NCBI RefSeq assembly: GCF_900100495.1
Contig: NZ_FNCT01000023.1
Location: 18,754 to 82,753 of the forward strand
DNA: 64,000 bases
Reading direction: 5' to 3'
From: Pseudomonas benzenivorans
GTDB lineage: Bacteria; Pseudomonadota; Gammaproteobacteria; Pseudomonadales; Pseudomonadaceae
Shown here: piece after piece, positions 16,042 through 25,339 of the stretch
Layout: the number at the start of each line of letters is the position of its first letter
Position numbering within the stretch: position 1 is the stretch's first letter
Notes under the pieces: model-generated
What the model was told of the DNA's origin: nothing
The model's input: the letters and a program-made list of their open reading frames with translations, nothing else
Database searches by the model: none
Position numbers and translations under genes: made by a program

Positions 16042-16384
16042 CGGATGGAGCCTCGCCCCTTTTTTGGGGCGGGCGCTATTTCACGAGATATAGGCCTAAC
16101 TTCGTCCTCTTCATTTCTAATCGACAGATTTGAGCCAGTTAGGGAGTATTGTTCGGACAAGTGCATCAATCGGCTCAATTTCATGCACTGGATAGGACTC
16201 AACGAAGCTATGTTGGCCGCTTCAGCGCTCTTTGACTGCAAGGTAAGGGACGATTGCTCGTCGACGTCCATCGTTGCAGATTGCCTCCAACTTTGCACTC
16301 TCTGCCAAGGGCAGAGAGTGCAATCTCCAACCCAACAGTCTGTAGTGGTCTACTGATCTCGGACACTGATTTAGGCGAAAATCC

Positions 16385-16686
16385 TTGTTTTTAGAGAGGT
16401 GTCTGAAAAGCAAGCGACGATGTACGTTTTTCGCCAGTTTCAAGCGAGAGGCTGATGGCTTGGTGTTGGAGCAGAGTTACAGCCATATCGAGACCTGCCT
16501 CTCACTGGGCATTGTGGACTCGGCCTTGCGCCGCTGGGTGAAGCACTTCGAGGGTGGACCCCAAGGAGCAAGGCGTTGAGACCTGAGCTGCAGAAGATCC
16601 AGGAGTTGGAAGCCCAGATCAACCGGTTGGAGCGAGAGAAAGCGATATTAAGGCTGTGCCGACGCCATGGTGTGGCGACTACCTGA
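16385..16686 (+). pseudogene. IS3-family OrfA remnant
   Basis: The translation shows LVLEQSYSHIETCLSLGIVDSALRRWVKHFEGGPQGA, then after a frameshift LRPELQKIQELEAQINRLEREKAIL. Together these are the HTH and leucine-zipper parts of an IS3-family OrfA. The orfB part is gone. A possible terminal repeat lies near 16339-16364 (TGTAGTGGTCTACTG...). From 16687 to 17147 I see no gene: short frames lack ribosome sites and family features. Confidence 0.75.
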
Positions 16687-17147
16687 AAGTCTGTCCAAAA
16701 CCTGCGGCGATCGGGATCGGGTTTTCCTTCGTGACAGCCCATAGCTGGCAGGCGAAATACTTAAAAGCCCGCCACCCATGGCCGGGTGTTCAGGTGTCTC
16801 TTACGGGAGTCTAGGGTTCTTCGCGGTAGTTAGGCGAAATAGTGGTTGAGACATCGGGCAATTGTTGAGAAAAGCGGGGAATTACTGAGAGAGAATAAAT
16901 CCCAAGGCTTTCCCTCTGAGGTACCAGCACGTACCTGGTGCACCGTGGCCTGGTAGGGGAAATGAGTGCCAGCCAGTTCCACGGAAATCTACGTAATAGC
17001 TTTGATGCATTCCACTGAGGGCGTTGAAGCAGTCCACGCAGCAGAGAAACGCCTGAGTATGGCGTGTTGAAATCGGGCCAGCCTTTCGACGCAAACAAAA
17101 CTGGCCTTTGCATCACTAGATGCCAAGACGGTATCTACAAAGTCGCT

Positions 17148-17567
17148 TTACGCCGCCTTGCCATCATCCGCTATTTGGGTTTCCTGATGACCATTCTGAA
17201 GCCATTCGCACAGAGCTTCTTCCCCAGGCTCAGGCAAAATTTCCCCCCCCTCCATAATCCATTGGGCAGGCGTTTCAAACAGGGACAAATCAATAGTAAA
17301 CTCCGGCACAATCATGAGTTCAGCTATACATTGCTTCAGGTCTTTCTGTAGTATTTCATTCATTGTGGAGGTGCGCCCTTTGCGCACACCCCCGACAATG
17401 TGCAGACTAATTCCATCCCTCAGAGGTATGTTCTTCATAAACATTACATTCACGAACGTTTCAGGCGCACCGGTAATGCCGCAGTGCACATCCATAATCA
17501 ATTTGGCTAGTTTGCTCCGATTCTCGGCAGAGATAGCTGTGCGGGTTGACACGGCATATAACGGCAT
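17148..17567 (-). CDS. Tautomerase-superfamily protein 2
   Basis: The protein has 139 aa. ATG 17567 follows GGAGG. It starts MPLYAVSTR, giving Pro1. The pattern AENRSKLAKLIMDVHCGITGAPETFVNVMFM is the usual helix and strand of this fold. The length fits two fused beta-alpha-beta units. It is transcribed away from the OYE gene, after tautomerase-like gene 3 (17644-18105). Substrate unknown. A/T-rich codon use here and in the next three genes differs from cluster B, suggesting a separate origin. Confidence 0.7.
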   Translation of the reverse strand: MPLYAVSTRTAISAENRSKLAKLIMDVHCGITGAPETFVNVMFMKNIPLRDGISLHIVGGVRKGRTSTMNEILQKDLKQCIAELMIVPEFTIDLSLFETPAQWIMEGGEILPEPGEEALCEWLQNGHQETQIADDGKAA

Positions 17568-17643
17568 AACTAATCCTCCATGTTTTAAAATAGGGAATGA
17601 CTAATAAATATTTAGCGCACGACCAACATACTGAAATTAGCAG

Positions 17644-18105
17644 TTACAAATTGACCGATGAGTTCAGATATCCTCGACTGATAAATCCTCTCACTAGACC
17701 TGCCAGCATCTTCAATTTCGCTTTGCGTGAACTGCTCTGAGCAAAGCGTGACATCATGGCCGCTTGCGTTTTTTTGAAGTCGGACCGATCTGAAGACACT
17801 AAAATAATTTCATTCTTACTACACCCTGTAACGTCCTGCCAAGCGGTACACACCTCTCTCATGAAGCTATGGCGCTTCTCACTTGGCAAATTATCTTCCA
17901 CCGGAATTTGCACTGTTGAAGCATTAGAAAAATTACCACCCAGGTAAGACTGACCAAACGGAATGCTGAGCCAAGCAAAAACAACAACGTGCTTTCGTCC
18001 AAAATGCTTTTTATATAAAACAGAAATAGAGGCCTCTAACTGCTTGATCTTACGACTTCCCAGCGAACCCTCTTGTATAAAGCAAGGAACAGGAATAATT
18101 TTCAT
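17644..18105 (-). CDS. Tautomerase-superfamily-like protein lacking Pro1
   Basis: The protein has 153 aa. The fold pattern is present (RKIKQLEASISVLYKKHFGRKHVVVFAWLSIPFGQSYLGGNF, then a second helix FMREVCTAWQDVTGCSKNEIILVSS). It begins MKIIPVP, so the residue after Met is Lys rather than the catalytic Pro. A basic 30-residue tail follows the core. It is either a non-enzymatic partner of tautomerase 2, as in heteromeric family members, or an enzyme with different chemistry. It is divergent from the OYE gene at 18277. Confidence 0.6.
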   Translation of the reverse strand: MKIIPVPCFIQEGSLGSRKIKQLEASISVLYKKHFGRKHVVVFAWLSIPFGQSYLGGNFSNASTVQIPVEDNLPSEKRHSFMREVCTAWQDVTGCSKNEIILVSSDRSDFKKTQAAMMSRFAQSSSRKAKLKMLAGLVRGFISRGYLNSSVNL

Positions 18106-18276
18106 CTAAATTACCCGTAACAGTTTCCGTGATTTGACGTTAACAGACACTATAGGCGCCCACTCCGACGCCATAGTGAAAATTTTTGGTAGCGCCACCA
18201 AAACTTTTTCATAAGCCGCCACCTGGCAGCCACCCTATCATCAATTGCGAACCATCCTGAATTCACCGGAGATCAC

Positions 18277-19506
18277 ATGCCCAACACAAACCCACTATCC
18301 AGAACGCTAAAACTGCGCTGCGGATCGGTCCTGAAAAACCGTATATGTAAATCCGCCATGAATGAGGCTATTGCCACCGGTGAAGGGCGTGTTGTGCGTC
18401 AGTTTGAAGTACTTTATAAAGCCTGGGCCGAAGGCGGCGCAGGACTGCTTGTTACCGGCAACGTGATGGTCGATAAACGACACGTCAACGAGCCATTGGC
18501 CGTCGCGGTGGAAGACAATAGGGATGTTCATTTATTAAAGCTATGGGCCAAAAGCGCCAAATCTACCGGCGGTCTGATCTGGGCTCAGATCAGCCACCCG
18601 GGAAAGCAATCCCCCAAGTTTCTAAATCAGGCACCCGTGGCGCCATCGTCCATTCCCTTAAAAAGCGACATGTTTATCCCTCCTCGCGGGCTGACAGAAG
18701 AAGAAATTCTCGACATCATTGAACGTTTTACCAATACCGCCAGTGTTCTCAAGGACGCAGGGTTTGACGGTGTACAACTACACGGCGCGCATGGTTACCT
18801 AATCAGCCAGTTCCTGTCTCCCAACCACAACCAGCGAGAGGATCAATGGGGAGGATCCTTAGAAAACAGAATGCGATTTGTGGCTGAGATTTATAAGTCA
18901 ATTCGCGAAAAGGCCGGTAAGACGTTTGCTATCGGCATCAAGCTCAACTCATCCGACTTCCAAAAAGGCGGATTTACGCAGGAAGAATCAATCGAAGTGT
19001 GCAAAGCGCTGGATAAATTGGGCATCGATATGATTGAGATTTCCGGTGGCAGCTGGGAAAACCCGGTGAACCGCAAAGGAAACCTGAAAGAATGTACCAA
19101 AAAGCGCGAGGCATACTTTCTGGAGTTTTCCGAGATTCTAAAGCAAAGCGTAGAGACCCCTATCATGGTCACTGGGGGATTTCGAAGTCAGGCCGCCATG
19201 CAGGAGGCCATAAAGTCTGGCGTGGTAGACGTCATTGGTCTGGCACGCCCGCTGGCGATAGACCCAGACCTACCCAACAAGGTACTGAGTGGTATTGGCT
19301 ACCAATCCAGTGTTAAGCCGATCACCACCGGCATTAAGAAAATCGACGATATGGCAATTATGGAGATCAGTTGGTATACCGACCAGATTCGTCGGATCAG
19401 TGAAGGGAAAGAGCCTAAAACAAAAGTTTGTGGCTTGCTTTCGGTTATCGAAGTGCTCTACAACTTCTGGAGAAGAGGCCAGACCGTCAAACGCGTTCGC
19501 ACTTGA
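18277..19506 (+). CDS. Old Yellow Enzyme-family NAD(P)H:flavin oxidoreductase
   Basis: The protein has 409 aa with ribosome site CGGAG. It is a TIM-barrel flavoprotein with ISHPGKQ, then DGVQLHGAHGYLISQFLSPNHNQREDQWGGSLENRMRF (substrate-binding His and the FMN loop) and the phosphate-binding segment VTGGF...IGLARPLAIDP. It lacks the C-terminal FeS/FAD part of 2,4-dienoyl-CoA reductase. Members reduce activated C=C bonds of enones. With the adjacent tautomerases it could process an unsaturated ketone or lactone. It is flanked by a convergent LysR gene. Confidence 0.88.
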   Translation: MPNTNPLSRTLKLRCGSVLKNRICKSAMNEAIATGEGRVVRQFEVLYKAWAEGGAGLLVTGNVMVDKRHVNEPLAVAVEDNRDVHLLKLWAKSAKSTGGLIWAQISHPGKQSPKFLNQAPVAPSSIPLKSDMFIPPRGLTEEEILDIIERFTNTASVLKDAGFDGVQLHGAHGYLISQFLSPNHNQREDQWGGSLENRMRFVAEIYKSIREKAGKTFAIGIKLNSSDFQKGGFTQEESIEVCKALDKLGIDMIEISGGSWENPVNRKGNLKECTKKREAYFLEFSEILKQSVETPIMVTGGFRSQAAMQEAIKSGVVDVIGLARPLAIDPDLPNKVLSGIGYQSSVKPITTGIKKIDDMAIMEISWYTDQIRRISEGKEPKTKVCGLLSVIEVLYNFWRRGQTVKRVRT

Positions 19507-19552
19507 TAACACGGAGAGGGACTCTGACAACCTGAGCCTCTCTCCCCCCTGC

Positions 19553-20437
19553 TCAAGACATATACTGCGTCAAAATACCCATCACCTCTTTGACGATTGG
19601 CATCTTCATGCTTTCTGGCTTGACCAAGCAGTTAAACTGCAAATCGATTTCTTCTTCCAACTCCAACATCACTAGTTGCCCTGATAAAAACTCTTTGTGA
19701 AACAATGACTCCGGACCAATGGTAACATAATCAGTATTGGCCACGATCAAACGCGCCATACTATAGCTTTCACACGTTATATCCGGATTCACCTCGCGGA
19801 CCAACTGCGCACTACCGAGATTCTCGCCAAGACTCTTTGGAATACGAGGAAGCACACTTTTGCAATTCAAAATCTTGGGCAAGTTGATGGTTGACCGCTT
19901 CGCCAACTCATGCCCACTGCGTACTGCGACAACCATCTTCTCATTAACTTTTAAAGGTGTAAGGTAGCCTTCCGGAACAGAGTCTTTGGAAAAAATACCG
20001 ACTGCAATATCAATCTGGCTACTCGCAAGATGGTCAACCAAGGTGTCAACAGCCATGGTGACAACTGAAATCTTGAACTTATAATCCCTCTCAGCAAAAT
20101 CCAATAAAACCTTGGACATCAAAAACTGCTCCGCAATGGGGCCAACGCCTATTTTGACAACACCTCCCACCATACCGGCCATCAATTCAAGTTGTCGTTC
20201 AAGATTATGCAGCTGAATCGTTAATCCTTCACTTTCATTCATTATGAAACGTGCAGCCGGAGTGGCGAGCACCCCAGTGCTGTCGCGAATGAACAACTCC
20301 AGCTTGATCTTTTGCTCAAGGCGGCTGAGCTTTTTACTGAGGGTCGGCTGGGACATACTCAATACTTCCGCAGCTTTGTTTATGCTGCCAGTTTCAGCAA
20401 TCACCTTAACAATCTGCATGTCGGATATATCGATCAC
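19553..20437 (-). CDS. LysR-family transcriptional regulator
   Basis: The protein has about 294 aa. I favour GTG 20437, which has GGGG upstream; the frame can be extended to TTG 20452, which lacks a ribosome site. The N-terminal HTH is clear (ETGSINKAAEVLSMSQPTLSKKLSRLEQKIKLELFIR), followed by a periplasmic-binding-type effector domain. It is convergent with the OYE gene. LysR proteins activate in response to a pathway compound, so it may regulate the OYE/tautomerase genes. Confidence 0.88.
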   Translation of the reverse strand: MIDISDMQIVKVIAETGSINKAAEVLSMSQPTLSKKLSRLEQKIKLELFIRDSTGVLATPAARFIMNESEGLTIQLHNLERQLELMAGMVGGVVKIGVGPIAEQFLMSKVLLDFAERDYKFKISVVTMAVDTLVDHLASSQIDIAVGIFSKDSVPEGYLTPLKVNEKMVVAVRSGHELAKRSTINLPKILNCKSVLPRIPKSLGENLGSAQLVREVNPDITCESYSMARLIVANTDYVTIGPESLFHKEFLSGQLVMLELEEEIDLQFNCLVKPESMKMPIVKEVMGILTQYMS

Positions 20438-20726
20438 TCTTAGACCCCGCAATTAATAAAAATTTACTCCAGCCGCAAAAATAAGAAGCCACCTTTTAAG
20501 TAGCCCCAGTCCATCCCCCTCGCCGAAAGACCGTCATTAATCTTCGACTAAAATAACCCGGCCCACTTGACTCATAGCTATTCGGGCGCATAAGCACTTT
20601 AATCAGCCTGGCCTAAACTTAAGAATCTCCCTGTACAGGGGAACATTAGGTAGGGCAGCCACGCTATTAAAGCACCTTGATCCTAGACTACCCGGCTCCA
20701 ATAGACACGTCCCGGCCTCATAAAGA

Positions 20727-21487
20727 GGCGCTTTCATAAGCCTCAGGATTGACGCCACCCAGGTGTCTGTGGCGTCGAGTTCGGTTGTAAAAGACCTCGA
20801 TGTAGTCGAATGCATCAGCCCTGGCCAGGTCGAGAGTTTTATAGATACGTTTGCGGATACGCTCTTTCTTCAGACTGCAGAAAAAAGGCTCAGCCATTGC
20901 ATTGACGCTCCCAACAGTTACCGCGCCGGCTCATGCTGGGCTCCAGGTTGTTGGCAGCACAGAAACGTTTCCAATCAGCCCTGCCATACTGGCAGCCCTG
21001 GACGCCCTTCTAAGCGTCAGAGTGAACGATGACGCGATACTTGGGCTTGCGCCGCCAGAGCACCATGAGCACGGCGTCCAGGGCTAGTTCGCGAGCCAGC
21101 GTCGGTTTCATCAACCAACCGACGACCTTGCGCGCATACAGATCTACCACCACAGCCAAGTACAGCCAGCACTTCCAAGTGCGGATATAGGTGATGTCGG
21201 TCACCCGGGCCTTGTTGGGGGCATCGACGGTGAACTCACGGTGGGCGCGATGATCGAGGACCTCCCTGTGATTGGGCGTGGTGCCGTGTAACCCCGCAGT
21301 ACCCTGATCTTGTGGGTGCGCATCAAGCGGTAACGCGATGTTTGCCACAGATCACACCGGGCTCCTGTAGGTCGCCAAAGCCTCGGCGCGCACCATAAAC
21401 ATCGCGACTAGCTGCGTAGGAGTCGCGGATAAGTCTGCCTGACGGCTTCTGCCTTGAATTCCGGGGTGAACCGTTGGGTGCTCATTG
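20727..21487 (-). pseudogene. Decayed IS3-family element (orfA start and orfB)
   Basis: Reading leftward from 21487, MSTQRFTPEFKAEAVRQ is the start of an IS3 orfA. The orfB pieces follow: REFTVDAPN, DITYIRTWKCWLYLAVVVDLYARKVVGW and LALDAVLMVLWRRKPK (DDE integrase core). A premature stop comes after IVHSDA, and frameshifted remains of NNLEPSMSRRGNCW and FYNRTRRH extend to about 20727. The element is dead. The interval 20438-20726 shows no gene. Confidence 0.85.
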
Positions 21488-21504
21488 ACTTCCTCCTATG
21501 CTCA

Positions 21505-21586
21505 AAGCATAGGCCAGGGGTGTCTACCGGAGCGGGGGTAGTCCAAGCATAGGCCGGGGATGTCTACCGGAGCGAGGGGTAGTCAA
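21505..21586. repeat. Tandem duplicate of an IS terminal sequence
   Basis: A segment of about 41 bp containing AAGCATAGGCC and TGTCTACCGGAGCG occurs at 21505-21544 and again, with a few changes, at 21545-21586. It adjoins the dead IS3 element, so it probably records two insertions or an imperfect excision. The stretch 21587-21869 has no recognisable gene; short frames there look like debris. Confidence 0.7.
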
Positions 21587-21869
21587 AGTCCGCATGCAAG
21601 CCGAAAAGGCTCAAGCTCAGAGCATCGATATCTCCACCAAGGCCTGGGGATTGGAGCTTCTTGTGCCGGTTCATGGAGCGACTACCTTTGGCAGGTGGCA
21701 GTAAATCACCTGGATATTGGCACTATTCAACCTGGTTGGCCACCGCGGCAGCTCTGAAAATCTGTCCTGACAACACCATAAAAGCCTTGCGTGCTGAAGG
21801 CTTGGTTTCCCGCCCTTTCAGCGCCTTCAAGTAAGCCTTTACTAGGCGGCCTGCCCCAGGAGAAAAATC

Positions 21870-22652
21870 ATGACTGAAGCATCCCCTGTCGATATCAGCT
21901 ACGACGAAGCAGTAGCCATCCTGACCATGAACCACCGGCCGTACAACCTGACCGACGCAGTGTTGGCTAATGCGCTGCTGGCAGGATTGGATGCGGCCCG
22001 AGAGGCAGGCGCGCGTGCTGTCGTAATCCGTAGTGGTCTGCGCAATTTTAGCGCAGGCGGCGATGTGGCGATGTTTGAAGCCCGCATTTCTCCTGAGAAA
22101 ACACCGTTACCGCTCTCGCCTAAAAAGTTTCTTGATGCATTCAAAAGCTACCCACTACCGATCGTCGCCAGTGTTCGTGGTGCATGCGTAGGGGGGGGCT
22201 TTGAGCTTGCGTTGGCATGCGACTTTATCATCGCTGCCAAGTCCGCCAAATTCGGCTCTGTAGAATCCACAGTAGGACTGAACCCTCTGATGGGGGCCAT
22301 TCAGCGTCAAGTGCAAGCAGCAGGCCTGCTGCGAGCCAAAGAAATCTGCATGCTCGGCCATCGTTATGACGCGGAAACGATGGAGCGCTGGAACTTGATC
22401 AATCGCGTGGTTCCGGATGAAGTTCTCGACGAGGCCACCTTGGTGATTGCTCAGGAGCTCGCTCATGGGCCGACAATTGCGCATGGGGTCACCAAGCAGA
22501 TTGCAAACATCGCAGCAGATCAGGGGGTTGAGGCTGCAGACGCTGCAATGGGAGAACTGCACGAAACCCTATGGGATACCGAAGACCTAGCCATCGGCAT
22601 TAAATCGCTGCGTACCGCCGGCCTGGGTCTCGCTAAGTTCGTGGGGCGTTAA
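21870..22652 (+). CDS. Enoyl-CoA hydratase/isomerase (crotonase), cluster A
   Basis: The protein has 260 aa with ribosome site CAGGAG. Crotonase signatures are FSAGGDVAMF and GACVGGGFELALACDF (the two oxyanion-hole strands) and FGSVESTVGLNPLMGA, which keeps a Glu at the first catalytic position. It resembles the product of 37454-38242 in layout and in MERWNLINRVVPD versus MQDWGLINRIVPD, so the two are probable paralogues in clusters A and B. Two bases separate it from the CoA-transferase gene. Role: hydration or isomerisation of an enoyl-CoA intermediate. Confidence 0.88.
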   Translation: MTEASPVDISYDEAVAILTMNHRPYNLTDAVLANALLAGLDAAREAGARAVVIRSGLRNFSAGGDVAMFEARISPEKTPLPLSPKKFLDAFKSYPLPIVASVRGACVGGGFELALACDFIIAAKSAKFGSVESTVGLNPLMGAIQRQVQAAGLLRAKEICMLGHRYDAETMERWNLINRVVPDEVLDEATLVIAQELAHGPTIAHGVTKQIANIAADQGVEAADAAMGELHETLWDTEDLAIGIKSLRTAGLGLAKFVGR

Positions 22653-22654
22653 TC

Positions 22655-23899
22655 ATGGCCGGTCCTCTTCAAGGTCTTCGCGTTATCGACTTGTCGCGAG
22701 TGCTCGCAGGTCCCTTGTGTGCCAAGACGCTGGTTGATCTTGGTGCTGATGTCATCAAGATCGAGCCGCCTCGTGCAGATGTGTCACGCTTCTCGGCCCC
22801 CACTAATCCGAATGGTGTTTCGGGTTATTACGCCCAGCAGAACTCTGGCAAACGAAATATCTCGCTAGATCTCAACCTTGCTGAAGGAAGGGAATTGGCG
22901 ATGCGTCTGTGTGAGACCGCCGATATCATTGTTGAGAATTTTCGGCCAGGAACACTCGGATTTTTCGGGCTAGATTACGCCAGTGTGGCTGCTCGAAACC
23001 CGAAGGTAATTTACGTGTCGATTTCAGGTTACGGCCAAGGCGGTCCGTGGGTCAGTCGGATGGCATATGCCGCAACTGTCCAGGCTGAAATCGGCTTTAC
23101 GGCCCACACCAAGCGTCATTTCGGGGACGACCTGAGTGTTGATCGTACTGACAGCCTTTCCCATGCGGATGTCTATACCGGACTGCAGGCAGCAATTGGC
23201 GTCCTAGCCGCTTTGAATCGGCTGCACGCCACCGGTAAAGGGCAGCACATCGATGTTTCGATGGCTGCGACGATTATGTCCATTAATGAGCACGCACACG
23301 TTGATTTGAGCGACCTGGATGCTGGAGATGAAGTTGCGATTCTCGGTGCGACCGATGGCGTTTTCTTCGAGGGTCCGGGAGGCGAGCGATTCATCTCAGC
23401 CATTAGCCTAATCAACAATATGACTTTCAGGTTTTACATGGCGGCGATGCGCCGCCCAGACTTGGTGGATGACCCTCGCTTCTCTAGCCCTGCAGCCCGC
23501 AGAGAAAACCTGAAAGAGCTGCACGCCTTGGTGCAATCCTGGATGCTGACTTTCCAAGATATGGCGTCCTTGGACGCGCAGCTTGACGAAGCAAAAATCG
23601 CCATCGGCGAAGTACGCCCACTTCGAGACGTTGCTGATACAGAGTGGGCGGGCTACTGGGGCGCTGTAGATGAGGTTCCGGATCGCAATGGCGGAACCTT
23701 CCGCCTGCCTGGCCGGCCGTGGCACTTCTCCGACGATGTACTGGACCCGCCGGGAAGTCCGGCTGTTCAGGGAGAGCATAACCGCAGTATTTGTGCGGAA
23801 CTCGGCATGAGTGAAGAGCAGATCGATAGTTACACATCTTCTAATGTGTTGACGGGTAACTTCGCCGCTCAGGTTATCAAGATGTTTTCGCAAGGCTAG
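22655..23899 (+). CDS. CaiB/BaiF (class III) CoA-transferase
   Basis: The protein has 414 aa. The N-terminus MAGPLQGLRVIDLSRVLAGPLCAKTLVDLGADVIKIEPP is diagnostic of the family. The catalytic Asp is in DSLSHADVYTGLQA (about residue 172), and YNSGKRN-like, GYGQGGPW and HIDVSM motifs are present. These enzymes move CoA between organic acids through an aspartyl-CoA thioester. In this cluster it could activate the substrate at the expense of a product CoA ester. It is probably co-transcribed with the crotonase gene before it. Confidence 0.9.
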   Translation: MAGPLQGLRVIDLSRVLAGPLCAKTLVDLGADVIKIEPPRADVSRFSAPTNPNGVSGYYAQQNSGKRNISLDLNLAEGRELAMRLCETADIIVENFRPGTLGFFGLDYASVAARNPKVIYVSISGYGQGGPWVSRMAYAATVQAEIGFTAHTKRHFGDDLSVDRTDSLSHADVYTGLQAAIGVLAALNRLHATGKGQHIDVSMAATIMSINEHAHVDLSDLDAGDEVAILGATDGVFFEGPGGERFISAISLINNMTFRFYMAAMRRPDLVDDPRFSSPAARRENLKELHALVQSWMLTFQDMASLDAQLDEAKIAIGEVRPLRDVADTEWAGYWGAVDEVPDRNGGTFRLPGRPWHFSDDVLDPPGSPAVQGEHNRSICAELGMSEEQIDSYTSSNVLTGNFAAQVIKMFSQG

Positions 23900-23920
23900 C
23901 CCTGCTGTTTCAAACTCTGA

Positions 23921-23934
23921 TTGAGCTAGATCAA
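23921..23934. promoter_or_regulatory. FNR/ANR-like box upstream of the BKACE gene
   Basis: TTGAGCTAGATCAA differs at one base from TTGAT-N4-ATCAA. It lies 218 bp before the BKACE start and just after the CoA-transferase gene. The island encodes a Crp/Fnr-family regulator (34155-34847). Whether that protein or the host Anr binds here is open. Confidence 0.4.
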
Positions 23935-24151
23935 GTCAAGGGCCATAGCGGTTCTAGCTCAATTTAATTTCGTGCCGATATTGCTGTTTTTTTGCCATCT
24001 GTTAGAGCTGGGCATAGCAAGGGCGTGAATCTATAAACTTAAACATAAGTCCTAGCGCAGGCATCGCTATCAAGATTTAAAAATTGCCATGAATTTTTGT
24101 ATTGGCAAGCCTGCCTGCGCGGCTGTACCAAAACACTGTTGCGAGGTTCCC

Positions 24152-25084
24152 ATGTCCAAGAATAAGAAAGTAATAATTACGTGTGCGGTAACCGGTGCCG
24201 TCCACACGCCATCCATGTCCCCCCACCTTCCTATCACTGCTCAAGAAATTGCTGATGCCGCAATTGGCGCAGCAGAGGCTGGCGCCGCGATTGTTCATTT
24301 GCATGCTCGTGATCCAGAGAACGGTAAGCCAGACCAGTCACCGGAGGCCTTTCGTCCAATTTTGGATCAGATCAAAGAACGAAGTGACTGCGTAGTTAAT
24401 ATTACAACAGGCGGTGCTCCTACCATGACGCTAGAGGAGCGTCTAAAACCTGTTGCAGAGTTTAAGCCTGAAGTGGCTTCTCTGAATCTTGGCTCAATGA
24501 ACTTTGGACTCTTTCCTGTGCTGGAGCGATTTAAAGAGTTCAAGTACGACTGGGAGCGGCCTCACATAGAAGGCTCGCGTGATAGGGTTTTCAAGAACAC
24601 GTTTTCCGATATTGAGTACATTCTGACAATGTGCGCAAATAACGGCACAAGGTTTGAATTTGAATGCTATGACGTTGGGCATCTTTATACTCTCGCATAT
24701 TTTGCTGATCGGGGCATAGTTAAGCCTCCGTTCTTCGTGCAAACCGTCTTTGGCATTCTTGGCGGCATTGGTGCGCACCCTGAAGACATCATGACCATGA
24801 AGCGTACGGCCGATAGACTTTTTGGCGACGACTTCCGCTGGTCCGTATTAGGTGCTGGGCGGCAACAACTCCAAATTGCAACAACATCCGTAGTTCTGGG
24901 TGGTAATGTACGCGTTGGCCTAGAAGATTCTCTTTGGCTCGGCCGGGGTAAGTTGGCGGAGTCTAATGCTCAACAGGTCTCCGCAGTGCGCCAGATTATT
25001 GAAGGTCTGGGGTTCGATATTGCAACGCCTGACGACGCCCGCCAAATTCTCGAACTGAAAGGTAAGGCCAACGTTGCCTTTTGA
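24152..25084 (+). CDS. BKACE-family beta-keto acid cleavage enzyme (DUF849)
   Basis: The protein has 310 aa. ATG 24152 is preferred to 24089 because the extra 21 residues are Cys-rich and unlike the family, which starts with the first strand (KKVIITCAVTGAVHTP). Zinc ligands are visible in IVHLHARDPENGKP (His-x-His), and the late GNVRVGLEDS segment carries the conserved Glu. The family condenses a beta-keto acid with acetyl-CoA to give acetoacetate and a new CoA ester, as in 3-keto-5-aminohexanoate cleavage. Here it would release the CoA ester of an unusual keto acid. The specificity cannot be read. Confidence 0.88.
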   Translation: MSKNKKVIITCAVTGAVHTPSMSPHLPITAQEIADAAIGAAEAGAAIVHLHARDPENGKPDQSPEAFRPILDQIKERSDCVVNITTGGAPTMTLEERLKPVAEFKPEVASLNLGSMNFGLFPVLERFKEFKYDWERPHIEGSRDRVFKNTFSDIEYILTMCANNGTRFEFECYDVGHLYTLAYFADRGIVKPPFFVQTVFGILGGIGAHPEDIMTMKRTADRLFGDDFRWSVLGAGRQQLQIATTSVVLGGNVRVGLEDSLWLGRGKLAESNAQQVSAVRQIIEGLGFDIATPDDARQILELKGKANVAF

Positions 25085-25339
25085 TCGATATCGCGCAGCC
25101 GAAAGCCAAGCATGCGAGAAGTAAGACGGGCAGCTGAGGACAGGCCCTTTTTTAATCCAGCTGAGTTGGCGCCCCGCCTCAATGTTAGAAGGAGGGGTAG
25201 CGTCACTTGGAAAATAACGGAGTCGATACCTGAGAAGCGTCCCACATCGGCAGCATTACCTTATGAAGACCAGTGCCGATCCAATGCGCTAGGCGCCTCA
25301 ATCGACTTATGAACGTTTTTAAATAAAGGTCACGATGCT

